From Carya illinoinensis (Eukaryota > Streptophyta > Magnoliopsida > Fagales > Juglandaceae), in the NCBI RefSeq assembly GCF_018687715.1, contig NC_056762.1, positions 22,730,364-22,794,363 of the forward strand: 64,000 nt of DNA, written 5' to 3'. The notes under the pieces are model-generated. The model was given only the letters and a program-made list of their open reading frames with translations. It was not told the DNA's origin and did not search any database. Each line of letters opens with the position of its first letter. Within the stretch, counting starts at the first letter, position 1. Positions 11,684-24,075 of the stretch are shown one piece after another. Made by a program: the position numbers and the translations under genes.

Positions 11684-13261
11684 TTATGTCTTCTTTGGAA
11701 AACCCGAGAACTCTGCCATAAAATCTACTAGTGCTTGTCCCTTACCCACCTTCCTTGGCATGTATTCTAAATCAAACTCACTTAGTTCAATTGACCACCC
11801 TACTAACCTTCCAGAGCTGTCAGGTTTTCTTAGGATTTTTACTAGCGAGCTCTCCATAAGCACCCTTACTATGTGGGCTTGAAAGTATGGTTGGAGTTTT
11901 GTGGCTGCCCTTACCAAGGCGAAGGCTAACATCTCAACTCCAGGGTACCTCACTTCTGCTTCTCTGAGAGCTTGGCTTACATAATACACAGGATGCTGGG
12001 TGGCCCACTCCTCCTTTACTAGGATGGTAGACACCGCATGTAGGGAAATTGCTAGGTATGCGCAAAGTACGCCACCTTTCTCTGGCTGCTTTAGGAGTGG
12101 TGGGCTGGCCAGGTAGTGCTTCAGCTTTTCGAAAGCCTCATCACATTCTTTGTTCTAGGGGTGCATCTTGGGCAGTACTTGGAAAAAGGGGAGGAATTTG
12201 TTTGTCGACCTGGCTATGAATCTACTCAGGGCGGCTGCCCAGCCTGCCAATCGCTGAGTGCCGTTTAGATTTCTTGGCTGCTTCATGTTGAGTATGGCCT
12301 CTATCATCTCTCTAGAGGCCTCAATTCCTCTTTCAGATACAATAAATCCCAAGCACTTTCCTGACTCAATCTCGAAAGCACATTTTGCAGGGTTCAACCT
12401 CATTTTGTAATGGCGTAAGATCTCGAACGCCACTCGCAGGTTGTCAAGGTGCTTTCTGAGTTCCTTACTCTTTACCAATTGGTCATCTATGTACACCTCC
12501 ATAGACTTCCCAATCTGCTTCTTAAACATGCGATTAACCAACCTTTGGTAGGTTGGTCCTGCATTCTTCAATCCGAATGACATAACTTAGTAACAATACA
12601 GCCCACGATCTATTATGAATGAGGTTTTCTCCTTATTTGCTATGTGCATTCAAATCTGGTTGTAACCTGAGTAGGCATCTATGAAACTCAGCATACAATG
12701 TCCTGCTGTTGCATCCACAATATCGTCGATGTGTGGTAAAGGGTAGCTATCCTTTGGACAAGCTTTATTTAAGTCGATGAAGTCCACGCACGTTCTTCAC
12801 CTTCCATTCGCCTTTTTTACTAAGACAATGTTGGATAACCATTTCGGACAATGAGCTTCCTTGATGAACCTAGTAGCGTAGTCTCTTTGCTTCCTTATTA
12901 ATGGCAGCATACTTCTCCACAATGACTTTCTTTTCTAGCATTGTCTTGTGCATGGGATCCATACATAACTGGTGTTCAATGATGTTGTTATCTATGCAAG
13001 GCATCCCTTCATGACTCTACCAAACATATCCTTGTGCTCTATTAACAACTGTTTCAGGGCTTCTCTGTCCTCTAGTGGGACTTGGGTCCCAATACATTTG
13101 GCAGTTTCGGGGCGGTCTGAAAACAATGTCACAAGTTCCAGTGGTTTTTTGGCTTTGGCATGTTGTAGCCTTTGCTCGTCCTTGACCTCCACGCCCTTTT
13201 CTAAAGTCACTGCCAAAGGCGGTGGAAGGGAAACTGTCAGTACTTCACTATGTTTTGCCAC
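11684..13261 (-). pseudogene. Reverse transcriptase and RNase H of the Tat-type element
   Basis: RT fingers/palm: SFGLKNAGPTYQRLVNRMF then VYIDDQLVKSK, with the YxDD catalytic box as YIDD (12482-12493). RNase H at 11684-12034 includes YYVSQALREAEVRYPGVE and WSIELSEFDLEYMPRK. The stretch 12992-13261 is the link between protease and RT. Several stops and frame changes between 12584 and 12990 inactivate it. Copies RNA into DNA in the virus-like particle in active relatives. Confidence 0.85.
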
Positions 13262-13309
13262 GACACAAACTTCACTTCGGCCATTCCTTAATTCCTATAA
13301 ATAACATTC

Positions 13310-13867
13310 TCACGCTAGAGCTTGTTCACCTCGTGACTCCCCCACCCCACCATCGATCGGGAACTTCATCTTAAGGTGGTATGTGGACGGTACCGCCTTG
13401 AGATGGTTGAGTGTTAGTCTTCCCAATATTGCATTGTAGGAAAATGGAGCTTTTACCACCAAGAAGTTGGTCATGGTGGTGGCCATCCACATACCAATTC
13501 CGATGGTTACTGGGAGGGTGATAGCCCTGACGGGCTATATTGTATCTCCAGAGAAACCCTTTAGTGGCGGCGTTGAGGAGGGCCTTAGTTTATTGGAGTT
13601 GATACCCATCTTGGTGAATGCTTCCCATAATAGTATATCTGCAGAGCTTCCATTGTCGATTAGTACCCACTTGGTCGTATAGTTAGCCATTACAAGGGTG
13701 ACCACCAAAGCATCATCATACAGATACAGTACTCCTTCCCGATCCTCCTCCCCAAAGGATATTGTCATCTGGTTACTAAGCTTTTGGTGCTTAGGGGCCC
13801 TATCTGTCACATATACGTCTTCATATCTTGCCCTTCGTGCATACGCGTTTTGGCTAAATGTGGACAT
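13310..13867 (-). pseudogene. Retropepsin-like aspartic protease of the Tat-type element
   Basis: Contains the active-site motif as DNGSS (13643-13657) in the context KWVLIDNGSSADILL, the usual Tat form of DTG, and downstream AILGRLTLNHLKAVPS. In active relatives it cuts the gag-pol polyprotein. The frame changes between the two ORF pieces (13535-13867 and 13310-13492). Confidence 0.8.
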
Positions 13868-15256
13868 GCCTCCTCCAGCAAAGCCCCCTGCTATTGTCTG
13901 AATTTCTCCTATGGGCGCCCTGTTCCTATCACTTTTTGGGGGCGCCCTATCCTTATTATCTTGGCAGCCACTAACTTGGTGTTGATGCTGTTGCTTAGCA
14001 CTACTGCTCCTCCTAGTACCATGCCTAGATTCCTAGTGTCTCCTGGGTTTAGGGCGTTCTGCAACCATTCATTCCAACTCTCCCATTCTCGCTAGTTTGG
14101 TTACTCTCTTCTTTATGGTTGTGCAATCCTCAATTCAATGCAAACCTGTCTGGTGGTACTTGCAGTAGTGACTGCTTGTCTTAAGTTGATGTCATTCTGT
14201 GCTGTCCTTCTCTTTTTGTCGTACACTCAAATTACTATGTATCAACTTGGGATTGTGGTTTGGCCGCCTTTCTTTCCTTCTTTCTTGCCCATTCAAACTA
14301 GGTTTTCTGTCAACCTACCCACTCCTCCATTCAACCTTGTTGTCCTCCTTCTAAGTATCCACCAAGGCCTATGGTGTATCTTCAACATTAACAAAATCAT
14401 TTGCCTTATCCAAGAACTCCCTGAGGGTGGAGGGAGTCTTTTTGGCCAGCTCTACCATAAAGGAGCTTCGTGGCCATATTTTGCCTAGGAAGGCAGCGGG
14501 GGTAATCTTCTTATCCTGGTCGTCTGTGATTAACCTTTCTTTGTTGAAGTGGGTAAGGTAGGTCTTCAGATTTTCATCCTCTTTTGGTTTGACTGTTAGC
14601 AGGTAGGTGGCTAGGCATCGGTGCCTCTTGCTGGGCATAAACTGGGTTAGGAACTGTTTAGCCAACTCTTTGAAACTGTTTATTGACCTTGGCTAGAGGG
14701 TCCCGAACCACCCTCTTGCTTTTCCCCTTAGTGTCAAAGGAAAAGCTCAACATGCAATCTCCCCTGGATGATTTATTGGATCTTTGGACCTATCATACAT
14801 GACTATTTGGGGTACCTCGAACTTTGGTGGGAGCAGCATGGCCATAATCTGTTCGTTGTATGGCATATTAGTTTGGTTTAGCAAGCATTCCAGTGAGGAA
14901 GATCCCCCCATCCTCTTGGCCATTTTCTCGTACTTTCTCACCAGATTTTTCAATTCTTCATGCATCTTTTTCTTCTCCGCCATTCCTAGGCTTGACTCTG
15001 TATTGCACTGCACCTTCCCCTCACCTTGCTCACTGTGACTGATTATAGCGCCACTGTGACCAGGTATGGTGGTGTCGTTAGATTCAACATTCTTTCGTCG
15101 CAAGTCGTCGTTTTCTTTCTTCAAAATTTCCATGGTCTCCAATGCCTTCTTTAGCTTTTCTTCAGTTGCTGCTAGTCGTGCTTCCATAACTGTTGGCAAC
15201 ATATCCACTCTTGGTTTGCTAAGGAACAAGTTATGGTCGGCATGTGAGAACCACAT
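13868..15256 (-). pseudogene. gag of the Tat-type element
   Basis: Starts at an ATG at 15256, soon after the PBS. N-terminal coiled coil (ATEEKLKKALETMEILKKEN), a central gag domain (MAKQFLTQFMPSKRHR ... ENLKTYLTHFNKE, 14369-14665), and a zinc-knuckle-like remnant near 14100-14150 (KYHQTGLH then EDC). Stops and frameshifts around 14665-14750 and 14090-14370 separate the pieces. Plus-strand ORFs over this region are shadows. Confidence 0.75.
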
Positions 15257-15283
15257 TGGTCTGTAATGAGGAACCAGATTAAG

Positions 15284-15301
15284 ATCCCACACATGGTGCC
15301 A
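15284..15301 (-). other. Primer binding site of the Tat-type element
   Basis: Directly downstream of the 5' LTR on the minus strand is TGGCACCATGTGTGGGAT. It resembles the TGGCGCC-type PBS common in Tat elements and differs from the TGGTATCAGAGC initiator-Met type. The tRNA is not assigned here. Confidence 0.6.
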
Positions 15302-15302
15302 C

Positions 15303-15719
15303 TATTTCGGACGTGTCCCACCACCACAAATGCAAACGTTGACCTGCATGATATAAAAAGACTTCAGCGTGATATGCCTAGGAACACTCCGATGCTTAAG
15401 TCAGTAAAGTACATCACACAAGTAATTCGGTATTCAACGACAGATTGCTGTCAAGGATTACCTGGTATATATAGGTTTCCTGTTTAAACCAGATTAGTAG
15501 TATATAGGATCACCTCCACATGATGCCTATCTTGCGCAATGCTTATCGGTTTAGATTATCACTCAATAATTGAAATAGCCACGCACATGCATAAAATTAT
15601 TATCTTCCCACGAAAGGTGGAGTGTAGTGTGTTGAGCTCTGCTGGGCTTGAACTCTTTAATTTAAGTTGGTCAACATGGAGCTTTTTCTATTAGGCTTAA
15701 ATACCAAATGGGCCTTCTA
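15303..15719 (-). repeat. 5' LTR of the Tat-type element
   Basis: Direct repeat partner of 5189-5605, same length of 417 bp, flanked on its right by the target duplication GTTTT. The two LTRs differ at many sites (for example CTGATGCTTAAGTTAG against CCGATGCTTAAGTCAG), which points to an old insertion. Confidence 0.9.
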
Positions 15720-15724
15720 GTTTT

Positions 15725-17158
15725 GGTTAAGGTACTGAAATAAAATATTTTGATACCGGTACGGTTTTGGAATTAATTATATATTATATATAAATATTTA
15801 TATGTATATATAAACTAATAACTAATAGAATAAATACATATATATGTAAGTGTGTATTATGTATATATGTATATATATGAAAGAATTGAAAATTTATAAA
15901 ATGAAAATATGTTGAAAAAATCACAAACTTGAGTTGAGATACAAAAACAAAGAAAAAAAAGAATAGATAAATTATTAAAAATAATGATATTTAAAAAAGA
16001 GAGACTGAGGGGACACATTTAAAGTTATAAAAAAAATTAAAATTATATAAATAAATTTTATATTCTAGAATTAATTAAAAGAATTGTCGTAATTTGACTG
16101 GAATGGGTCGGAATTTGAAGCGAATTGGAATGAGGTGGTATAGTGTACTAGATACTACGTCGGAACGTTAAATTCCAGGTGTACTAGCTGGTATGGACTG
16201 ATTTTAAAAACTTTGATTGACACAGACAGATTTATCATCGAAATCTAAATTTTTGATTTTTTAAATTTCAATCTGGTCCTATTTGGTTTTTTCGGTTTAC
16301 TATTTATACATGTGACACTACATAGTTGATTAAATGTATAAAAATGTGAATATCCCTGAAATATATCAAAAGTAATTTAAAATTTATATTAAAATTAAAA
16401 TTTATATGTTATATCAAATTTTATATTAAAAATTATAAGACTAATTTTATGTTATATCAAATGCTATATTAAAATTTCTTAAGATCAATTTTATATTATA
16501 TCAAATGTTATAAGATTAATAAACATGAATAATTAATTAGGAATTTAGTATATATATATATAGGTTTAGTTCGGTTCAAACTTGTTTTCAAAATATGAAA
16601 ACTAGTATCGAATCGGTTTAAGACTGGTTTTGATTCTTAAGAACCGGTTATGAATTTAACCGACCCCACCAATCCGGTCAATTCAACTGATTTTTTGATT
16701 TTTTTCTTACACTCCTAGATATACCTCTCCATACATTCATTCGAATAGTTGAACTCACCAATAGTTAATTGTATTATTTGATATATATATATATAAATGA
16801 CACTCATATTTTTTTAATATGAGTCTTCTATATACGACTTTCTCATCTCACTTTTATTCTATAATGATGAGCTGTCGTTGTCAAATTTTACATATTAAAA
16901 TGAAAAAGAGATGAAATTGTGGCATGCAACATTAGTTAAACATTTATTAAATTAATTACTACAATATCGCCCTGAAAATCTTTTTTTCCCCTTGTATCTT
17001 TGAGTTCTTTACTCAATTGGTGAATGGAAAGGAATGTCCAAAACATACACACAGTCATGAATGTAGATTTTTGAAAAATGTTTATGTAAGTGTGGTCATA
17101 TATGTAATGATGATTGTCTTTTTAGGTGCACTATTGTCTTTATCTACGTGTTTTTAGT
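15725..17158. other. AT-rich non-coding stretch with repeat fragments
   Basis: Long TATA-rich runs near 15780-15890 and 16380-16560. Its only structured part is the interspersed repeat at 16190-16720. No gene seen. Confidence 0.6.
16190..16720. repeat. AT-rich interspersed repeat, inverted relative to 23105-23940
   Basis: The right part (GAACCGGTTATGAATTTAACC, GATTCTTAAGAACCGG, AATATGAAAACTAGTATCGA) matches the reverse complement of 23126-23275. The interior is almost pure A/T. No coding capacity and no clear terminal repeats, so I leave it unclassified. Confidence 0.55.
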
Positions 17159-18484
17159 ATGGCTAATGATTTCATTTCACATTGGAATAAACTGAGTCTT
17201 ACAACTGTGGAAAAGGAGGGTATTGTTGTTTTGGATGAGGATGTCGCGGATACTGTGTTGAAAGGCCATTTCTATGTAGTGGAAAAAATCATAACAGAAA
17301 GGAAAATTAACCTTGAGGCTTTCAGGTTAACCATGCTTAAGGTATGGAAAGTTGGTGATGTCATGCGCATTGTCGAAGTTGGCGTTAATTTGTTTATTCT
17401 AGAGTTCTGTTCTGAGGACGACATGCAGAAAGTTTGAAGGGGGGGGGGGGGGTCAGCCTTGGCTATTTGATTAGAATCTGATTTGCCTCAAGTTCTTCAA
17501 TGGTCTTAAGCCTCTTAATGAATTAATTTTTTCTCATGATTATTTTTTGGTGCAACTTCATAATCTACCTTTTGGATCCATGAATTCTAAGGTGGCTTCT
17601 AGGCTTGGGAAACTGGTTGGGAATTTAGTTCATTTAGAGTAGATGATAAGGGTACCAGATGGGGTCCTTATTTGCATGTTTTGGTGGAAATTGATCTTTC
17701 CTAGCCTTTTGCTAGAGGCAGTATGTTATCTATTCAAGGTCATCAAGCCTTTGTGGCTTTTCAATATGAAAGATTGCCACGTTTCTGCTTTTCCTGTGGT
17801 GTGATTTTGCATGACCCTCGTGGCTGTTCGAAGAAGATGGAGGGTCCTTTTACCATGCAATATGGTACTTGGTTAAGTGCATCATCTACTGCAGCAAGAG
17901 GAGGTGTGGGGAAACTCATTGTTGCCTTTGCACATTGCCTTTCATCTTCTGATGCAACTTGTCCTTTTTCTCCTAGCATCTCTGGTAACAGTAAGGTTAG
18001 TTATGTGGTAGTTGGGAATGGGGACAACACAGGGCATTCTCTAACTGGTGTGGATGAGATGGTAACTGGCGGCCCTCTTGAGATCACACCAATCGCCCCT
18101 GTAACTGTTGTAACTACCCCAACTGCAATAACTACTGTTTCTTCCAAGTCTAAGGCTGCTCTGCTGCATGATCTTCCTTCACCATCTGCCACTGTGGTGT
18201 CTGTTGATGCCCACATTACTAATGTTGGAAGTGTCATTGACTTGGTTGATGATCCTACCCGACAATGTTTGTTAGCACCATCTTCATCCCTGCATCATCT
18301 AAAGAAAAAGGTCAGATCTGTTGATAAGAAAACCACTTCTAAGTCTGATGCTTTCTTAACCACTAAGAAGAGGAAATTTAAGATTGGTTCTCATTCCACT
18401 GAGGATGATTTGTTATCCAAACAGAAGTTGCGAAGTATGAATGTATTGGTGGAGGTTGGTTCCCAGCCTCGCCAAGAGAATTGA
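17159..18484 (+). pseudogene. LINE-1 ORF1: DUF4283-like RNA-binding protein with zinc knuckle
   Basis: Starts at ATG 17159 (MANDFISHWNKLSLTTVEKE). The first part resembles the DUF4283 domain of plant LINE ORF1. The frame is lost at a run of G (about 17440-17452) and recovered downstream. A zinc knuckle CFSCGVILHDPRGC lies at 17786-17827, preceded by FQYERLPR. The tail is Ser/Thr/Val-rich with a basic segment (KKKVRSVDKKTTSK). Binds the LINE RNA in active relatives. The stop TGA overlaps the ORF2 start. Confidence 0.75.
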
Positions 18485-21400
18485 GGCTTCTAAGTTGGAA
18501 TTGCCAAGGTCTTGGCAACCATCGGATAGTTCGTGACCTTAACCTCATGGTTAAGGATAAAAAGACAGACATCTTATTTCTTATGGAAACCAGATTGCAT
18601 AAGAATAAGATGGACTCTTTAAAGTATTTATATGGGTTTTCTAATATGCTTGTTGTTGAGGAAGTGGGTCATGGGGGTGGTTTAGCCTTGCTATGGACAT
18701 CTACTTGTGCAGTGGACATTCAAAGTTATTCTTGAAGGCACATCAATTGTTGGGTTGATAGCATTTCTCCCAAATCACCTTGGATGCTCACCTATTTTTA
18801 TGGTCATCCCATCACTAATAAAAGAATTGTGGGTTATAATATCTTGAGGCACCTTCATTCTTTGAATCCTAATTTATGGCTTTGTCTAGGGGACTTTAAT
18901 GAAATCATGTTTCATAGTGACAAGGTGGGGGGTGCACATAGGAATGATAAACAGATTGCACTTTTTTCAGGATGTTTAGAAGCTTGTCAACTTCATAACC
19001 TAAACTTTTCGAAGGGGAAGTATACGTGGTCAAACAACAGAACTGACTCCTCATTTACAAAGGAGAAACTTGATAGGGCTGTTGCTTCTACTGCTTCGTG
19101 CAAGGAATTTGGATGGGTGGATATTAGGGTGTTGTCCTCTGTTGCTTCTGATCATCATCCTATCCTAATGACATTCTCAAATAGCCATGGATATTCTATG
19201 AAGAGGCCACTTAGATTTGAAGCAAGTTGGGCTTCTTATGAGGATTATAAAGGTGCTATTTCTTCTGCCTGGCGACAGTCTGGTGATGCTGTCAGTAATC
19301 TGTCTTCCCTGTCACAAAAGCTTGGTGTTTGTCTGCTATATGTTAAAAGATGGGCCAACGCAAAGGCTCCAGTTTCTTATCAGATTCTAAGGGAAAAAAT
19401 GGGTCATCTTGACAGATTGCAGTCTCATCTTAATGCTGACATAGTGGAGGAAGTCAGGAAGCTACAATAAAAAATTTCTGTTCTTCAAGAATGTTTGCAT
19501 TTAAAATAGAAGCAAAGAGCCAAAGTCTATTGGTTACAGCATGGGGATTGTAACACCAAATTTTTTCACTTGAGTGCTAGCCAGAGACAGAAGATGAACA
19601 AGGTGGTTCAAGTGGAGGATGAGCATGGGCATCAGTACACTTCTGCAGCAGATATTGGCTCTGCTTTAGTTCTATCTAAATTTATTTAAATCCTCCAACC
19701 CGTCTCAAATTGAATTTTTTCTTGAAGACCTCTCCCCTAGTGTTTCTTTTGACATGAATGATGTTTTACTTCAACCTTTTACAGATGCAGATGTTCAGCA
19801 TGCTCTTTTCTAGATGGGACCTTATAAGGCCCCTAGACCTGATGGTCTCAGACTCTCAGTGCTTGTTTCTACCAAGACAACTAGGATGTGGTAGGTCCTG
19901 AGGTTTGTTAGGTTGTCCTCTCCTTTCTGAATTCTCCTACAAATATTGAGTCAATAAATTACACCTATTTGGTGTTGATTCCCAAGTCCAACAATCCAAA
20001 ATGTGTATCTGAATTTTGACCCATAAGCTTGTGCAATGTCCTCTATAAAATTATTACAAAAATGCTTACCAATAGATTGAAATCTGTTCTGCCATCCCTC
20101 ATTTCTCCTAACCAATGTGATTTTGTTCAAGGAAGGCACATTACTGACAATATCTTGGTAGCCTACGAAACCCTACATACAATTACCACTCATTTACATG
20201 GGACAAAGGGTTTTATGGCTTTAAAATTGGATATGAGTAAAGCCTATGATAGGGTGGAATGGGTGTTCCTTAAAGTTGTTTTAGTGAAAATGGGGTTTAA
20301 TGCCAAATGGGTTGAGTTGATTATGTCTTGCATCTCCACTTCATCTTTTTATGTTTTGGTTAATGGTGTTCCACAGCAACCTTTCAAACCTGGAAGGGGC
20401 CTCAAGCAAGGCTGTCTTTTATCACTATGCCTTTTTATTCTTTATTCTGAAGCCTTGAGTTCCCAATTGAGGGCTGCTGATCTTAATGGAACATTTACTG
20501 CAATTCCTATAGCTCTAGGCCAAGTTAAGCTTAATCATCTATTTTTTGCCGAGGACATCCTTGTTTTTTTGCAGAGCTAACATGTAGGAGTGGGTCCAGT
20601 TGAATAAGATTCTCAGTATCTATGAGGTTGCATCTGGCCAGAAGCTAAATAAAGATAAAACCTCCTTATTCTTCAACAAGAATACAAAGGCAGCAACAAA
20701 GAAACACCTATTGGAGGTGGTTGGATTACGAGCTTCTTCAAACCTGGACAAGTATTTGGGTCTTCCATCTCTGGTGGGTAGATAAAAAACAAGGGCTTTC
20801 AATGGCATAGTGGATAGGGTGGTCACGAGGTTGGATAATTGGAAAAACAAATTTCTTTCTAAAGCTGGGAAATAAATTCTCATTAAGGCTGTCTTACAGG
20901 CACTACCTACCTATTGTATGAGTGTGTTCTTATTGCCTAAGACACTGTGCTCTAAACTTCATGCTTATTTTGCTAAATTTTGGTGGGGTCACTAGGGGAA
21001 TCAGACAAAGATACATTGGAAAAGCTGGGACTACTTATGTGTAGGCAAATCTTATGGATGTTTGGGGTTTAGAGATCTATATTGTTTCAATCTTGCACTG
21101 TTGGGAAAACATATCTGGAGGATCTGCATGTTTCTTGATACTTTGTCTAGTAAGATATTAAAAGCCAAATACTTTCCAAATACCTCTTTCACCCAAGCTG
21201 GTTGTGGCCCAAAATCCTCATACTTGTGGAAGAGCCTTCATCAATCTATTCCTCTGGTTGAGGAAGGTCTTATGCGGAGGGTTGGAGATAGAACTAGTAT
21301 GCGTATTTGGAAGGATAAATGATTGAATAGACATTCTACCCAAATGATTCAGTCTCCTGTGTTTGTTCTTCCTTAAAATTTAGTTGTAGCTAATCTCATT

Positions 21401-22601
21401 GATCCGCACTTAGGATGGTGGAAAGTGGACCTGCTCCATGCCATTTTCCAACAGGAGGATATTAAGGAGATTATGAGGTTGCCTATTAGCATTGTACCTG
21501 CAGCTGATAAGCTTATATGGATAGGCACTGTTAATGGGCATTTTTCAGTGAGAAGTGCCTACCACTTGCAGAAATAGACTGCCTCAAGTGTTAAGGGTGA
21601 TTCTTCATCTCATGGTGAAAAGGGATTACTTTGGAGAAGGTTGTGGTCTTTGCACACTACTAATGCTGTCAAGCAATTCATCTGGAGAGCTTGTATAGAT
21701 TCCTTGCCCACTCGAGTTAATTTATGCAAAAGGAAAGTTCTCAATGACTCTTTTTGTCCTATATGTTTGCACGAAGTGGAAACTCCTGCTCACCTCTTAT
21801 GCCACTGTCCTTCTGCTCAGGATGTTTGGCTTCTGGGTCCTAAGGCCATCCAGAAGGCAAATTATTTAGTCCCTGACTTCTTTTTTATCTTTCAACTACT
21901 AATTGATAGTTTATCTAGTCAGGATCTTGTGCTATTTGTTATTGTAGCTCGGCTTCTCTGGTTTAGAAGGAACTCACTTATACATGGTGGCCATTTTCAA
22001 TCCCCCCATGAGCTTTTTAGTAATGCTATCAAGGCTGTTGAAGACTACTGCAGGGCCAGACCTTTGTAAGCATGGTCAAGACCTCAACAACCTTTCCTTG
22101 CCTCTCGATGGATGGGAACCACCTCCATCTCCTTGGGTGAAAGTCAATTGGGATGTGGCTGTCCGTACTGATTCTCAAAGAATTGGTATAGGTGTGATGA
22201 TAAGGGATGACAATGTTTTGGTTTTAGGAAGTTTGATGCAACCAAGATTATTCTGCACTAATCCTGTGCTGGCAGAGGCAAAAGGCTTAACCACAACGGC
22301 ATTATTCTATTATGAATTGGGTCTCGATTTCTTGATTTTTGAAGGTGATTCAAGTCAAGTAGTTCAAGCCATCAAGGGTTGTGATCATGCTGCTAGAAAG
22401 CTACAGTGCTTTGTTTCTGATTTCCTTAGTCTTGTTAGACATTATCAATGGAAAATTCAGCATGTCAAACGAGCATCAAATGGAGTTGCCCATCAACTTG
22501 CACAAACTGTTGTGAATTTAGATGTTGAATTAGTAGACATTGATTGTATTGCACAATGTGTTCAATCTCTTGTAATGGCTGAGTGCCAATCTTCAGTTTA
22601 A
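18481..22601 (+). pseudogene. LINE-1 ORF2: endonuclease, reverse transcriptase, RNase H
   Basis: Endonuclease of the exonuclease-endonuclease-phosphatase fold: LLSWNCQGLGNHR at the start, METRLHKNK, GDFNEI, and SDHHPIL (about 19150). RT: LDMSKAYDRVEW, GRGLKQGC, and the active-site box as FAED at 20545-20556 where FADD is usual. zf-RVT at about 21641-21830 (FCPICLHEVETPAHLLCHC). RNase H at 22130-22560 (VNWDVAVRTDSQRIG, FEGDSSQVVQAI, HVKRASNGVAHQLA). The usual ATG is TTG at 18481. Stops and shifts occur at about 18735, 19470, 19680, 20580, 20785, 21322 and 21577. Confidence 0.85.
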
Positions 22602-22637
22602 TAAGATTGACTCTGATGTTGACTTTAAAAAAAAAAT

Positions 22638-23104
22638 CTATATATATATATATGTGATGATTTCATGTTGTAAGTGGTTTTTTAATTTGGTAATTCCATT
22701 GGGAGAACGATGTTGTAATTATGTTATGTTATAGTTGGTACATAAATGTCAAGGACCTTGACTTGTTTAAAAACTTGAATACTATTTTTAAGTGGTTGTG
22801 AACGGCAGTGAAGAACCAAGGTAGATAGATGATTAATGACAACCAAACATCTGCATAGTTTGATTATAAAAAGAATTGTATGTATAATGTCGATTAGGGC
22901 TGAGCTCCGACTCCAACAGAGTGGAATCCATATCTCTAAATTCCTATTATGACCATAATTTTTGTTCTAACATGTCCTTAATTTTTGTTCTGAACCTAAC
23001 TCAGCCCGAGAAGGGTTCTAGTCTTCCAGTTGGGTCCAACTCAACGGGGACACTAATATCCCTTCCACTAATGATTAAAGACTTATAATAAATATGTAGT
23101 AGAC
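22638..23104. other. Intergenic stretch, nothing recognised
   Basis: A TATATA run follows the LINE tail. No ORF, repeat partner or RNA gene was recognised. Confidence 0.5.
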
Positions 23105-23940
23105 AACTAGAGGTTTAAAAAGAAAAATAAAAAAACTAGTTGAATCGAACTAGTGGGTTTGGTCCGATTTGTAAGCTGTCTAGTGTGATATCGGTTCTTA
23201 AGAACCAAAACTGGTCCCGTACCGATTTTTCATATTTTTAAAACTGGTTTAAACTTAACCGTACTAGTATATATTTATAATTTTTTATATTATATATATT
23301 ATATGCTAAATTGCTAATTAATATAACATGACATTCTAATCTTATTATTGTAGTCCATTAATATTATAAAATAAAATTAATCTTATAATTTTTAATATAA
23401 CATTTGATATAACATATAAATTTTAATCTTATAATATAAAATTAATATAACATAAAATTTTAATTTTAAACATAAACATTAATATTAAGTTATTAATATA
23501 AACTTACTTTTGATATATATATATATATATATCTATGATAAATACATTTTTGACATAATAAATTATAATATATATTCTTTTTGTAATTACATTTTTACAC
23601 ATTTGATCATATTTACTCATATAAAAAATCTAAAACTTATATAGACTATAGTTAAATTCAATATTATACTAGTAGTGTTAATTATTATAAAATAATGTAT
23701 TTATACTATAATATAAATAGACTAATAGTTTAGTATATGTAAACATCATATAATTACTAACATAGATAATCCATAAAACTGTAAAAAGGAGATCAGATCG
23801 GACTGAAATCAGAAGTTCTGGTTTCGGTCACGAATCGGTTCGGTATTGGATCTTAAATTTTTAAAATCGGTGTATACCAGTTTGATTATAAAAAAATGTA
23901 TGAAACTGAACTGAACCGGACCGATTACATCCTCTAGAGA
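23105..23940. repeat. AT-rich interspersed repeat, inverted partner of 16190-16720
   Basis: Left end with GAATCGAACTAGTGGG and ATCGGTTCTTAAGAACC, right end with GGTTCGGTATTGGATC and GAACTGAACCGGACCGATTA. Reverse complement of 16190-16720 at both ends but longer in the A/T core. Non-coding. Confidence 0.55.
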
Positions 23941-24075
23941 GCTTAACATAACTTAATTCAAAGCATATTAATTTACCAAGTTAGAGATAATTAAGCTGTT
24001 AAGTTTGAGACTTTTTTCTATGTGCTATTGAGACTTTTTTCTTCTTGAAGCTTTGCGTATGACTAGGGCTCTATG

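Larger units (their letters stand above)
5189..15719 (-). mobile_element. Complete, degenerate Ty3/gypsy LTR retrotransposon, probably Tat lineage
   Basis: Bounded by two direct repeats of 417 bp (5189-5605 and 15303-15719) and by a 5-bp target duplication GTTTT (5184-5188 and 15720-15724). Coding runs right to left: gag, protease, RT, RNase H, a second RNase H-like domain, integrase. The second RNase H, absence of a chromodomain, a PBS of the TGGCNCC type, an extra antisense ORF and a tandem array between integrase and the 3' LTR are all described features of the Tat (Ogre/Retand-like) branch. All reading frames carry stops or frameshifts, so the copy cannot act on its own. Length is 10,531 bp. 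Confidence 0.85.
17100..22637 (+). mobile_element. L1-type LINE (LINE-1), nearly full length, inactive
   Basis: ORF1 (17159-18484) and ORF2 (18481-22601) in the usual order, ending in a short A run (22627-22636). ORF2 has endonuclease, RT, a zinc-binding zf-RVT region and a plant-type C-terminal RNase H. Many frameshifts and stops. The 5' end is not defined; I found no target duplication. Confidence 0.85.

Noticed and set aside
14138..14488. 116-codon plus-strand ORF with hydrophobic stretches
   Set aside because: Antisense shadow of gag in the Tat-type element.
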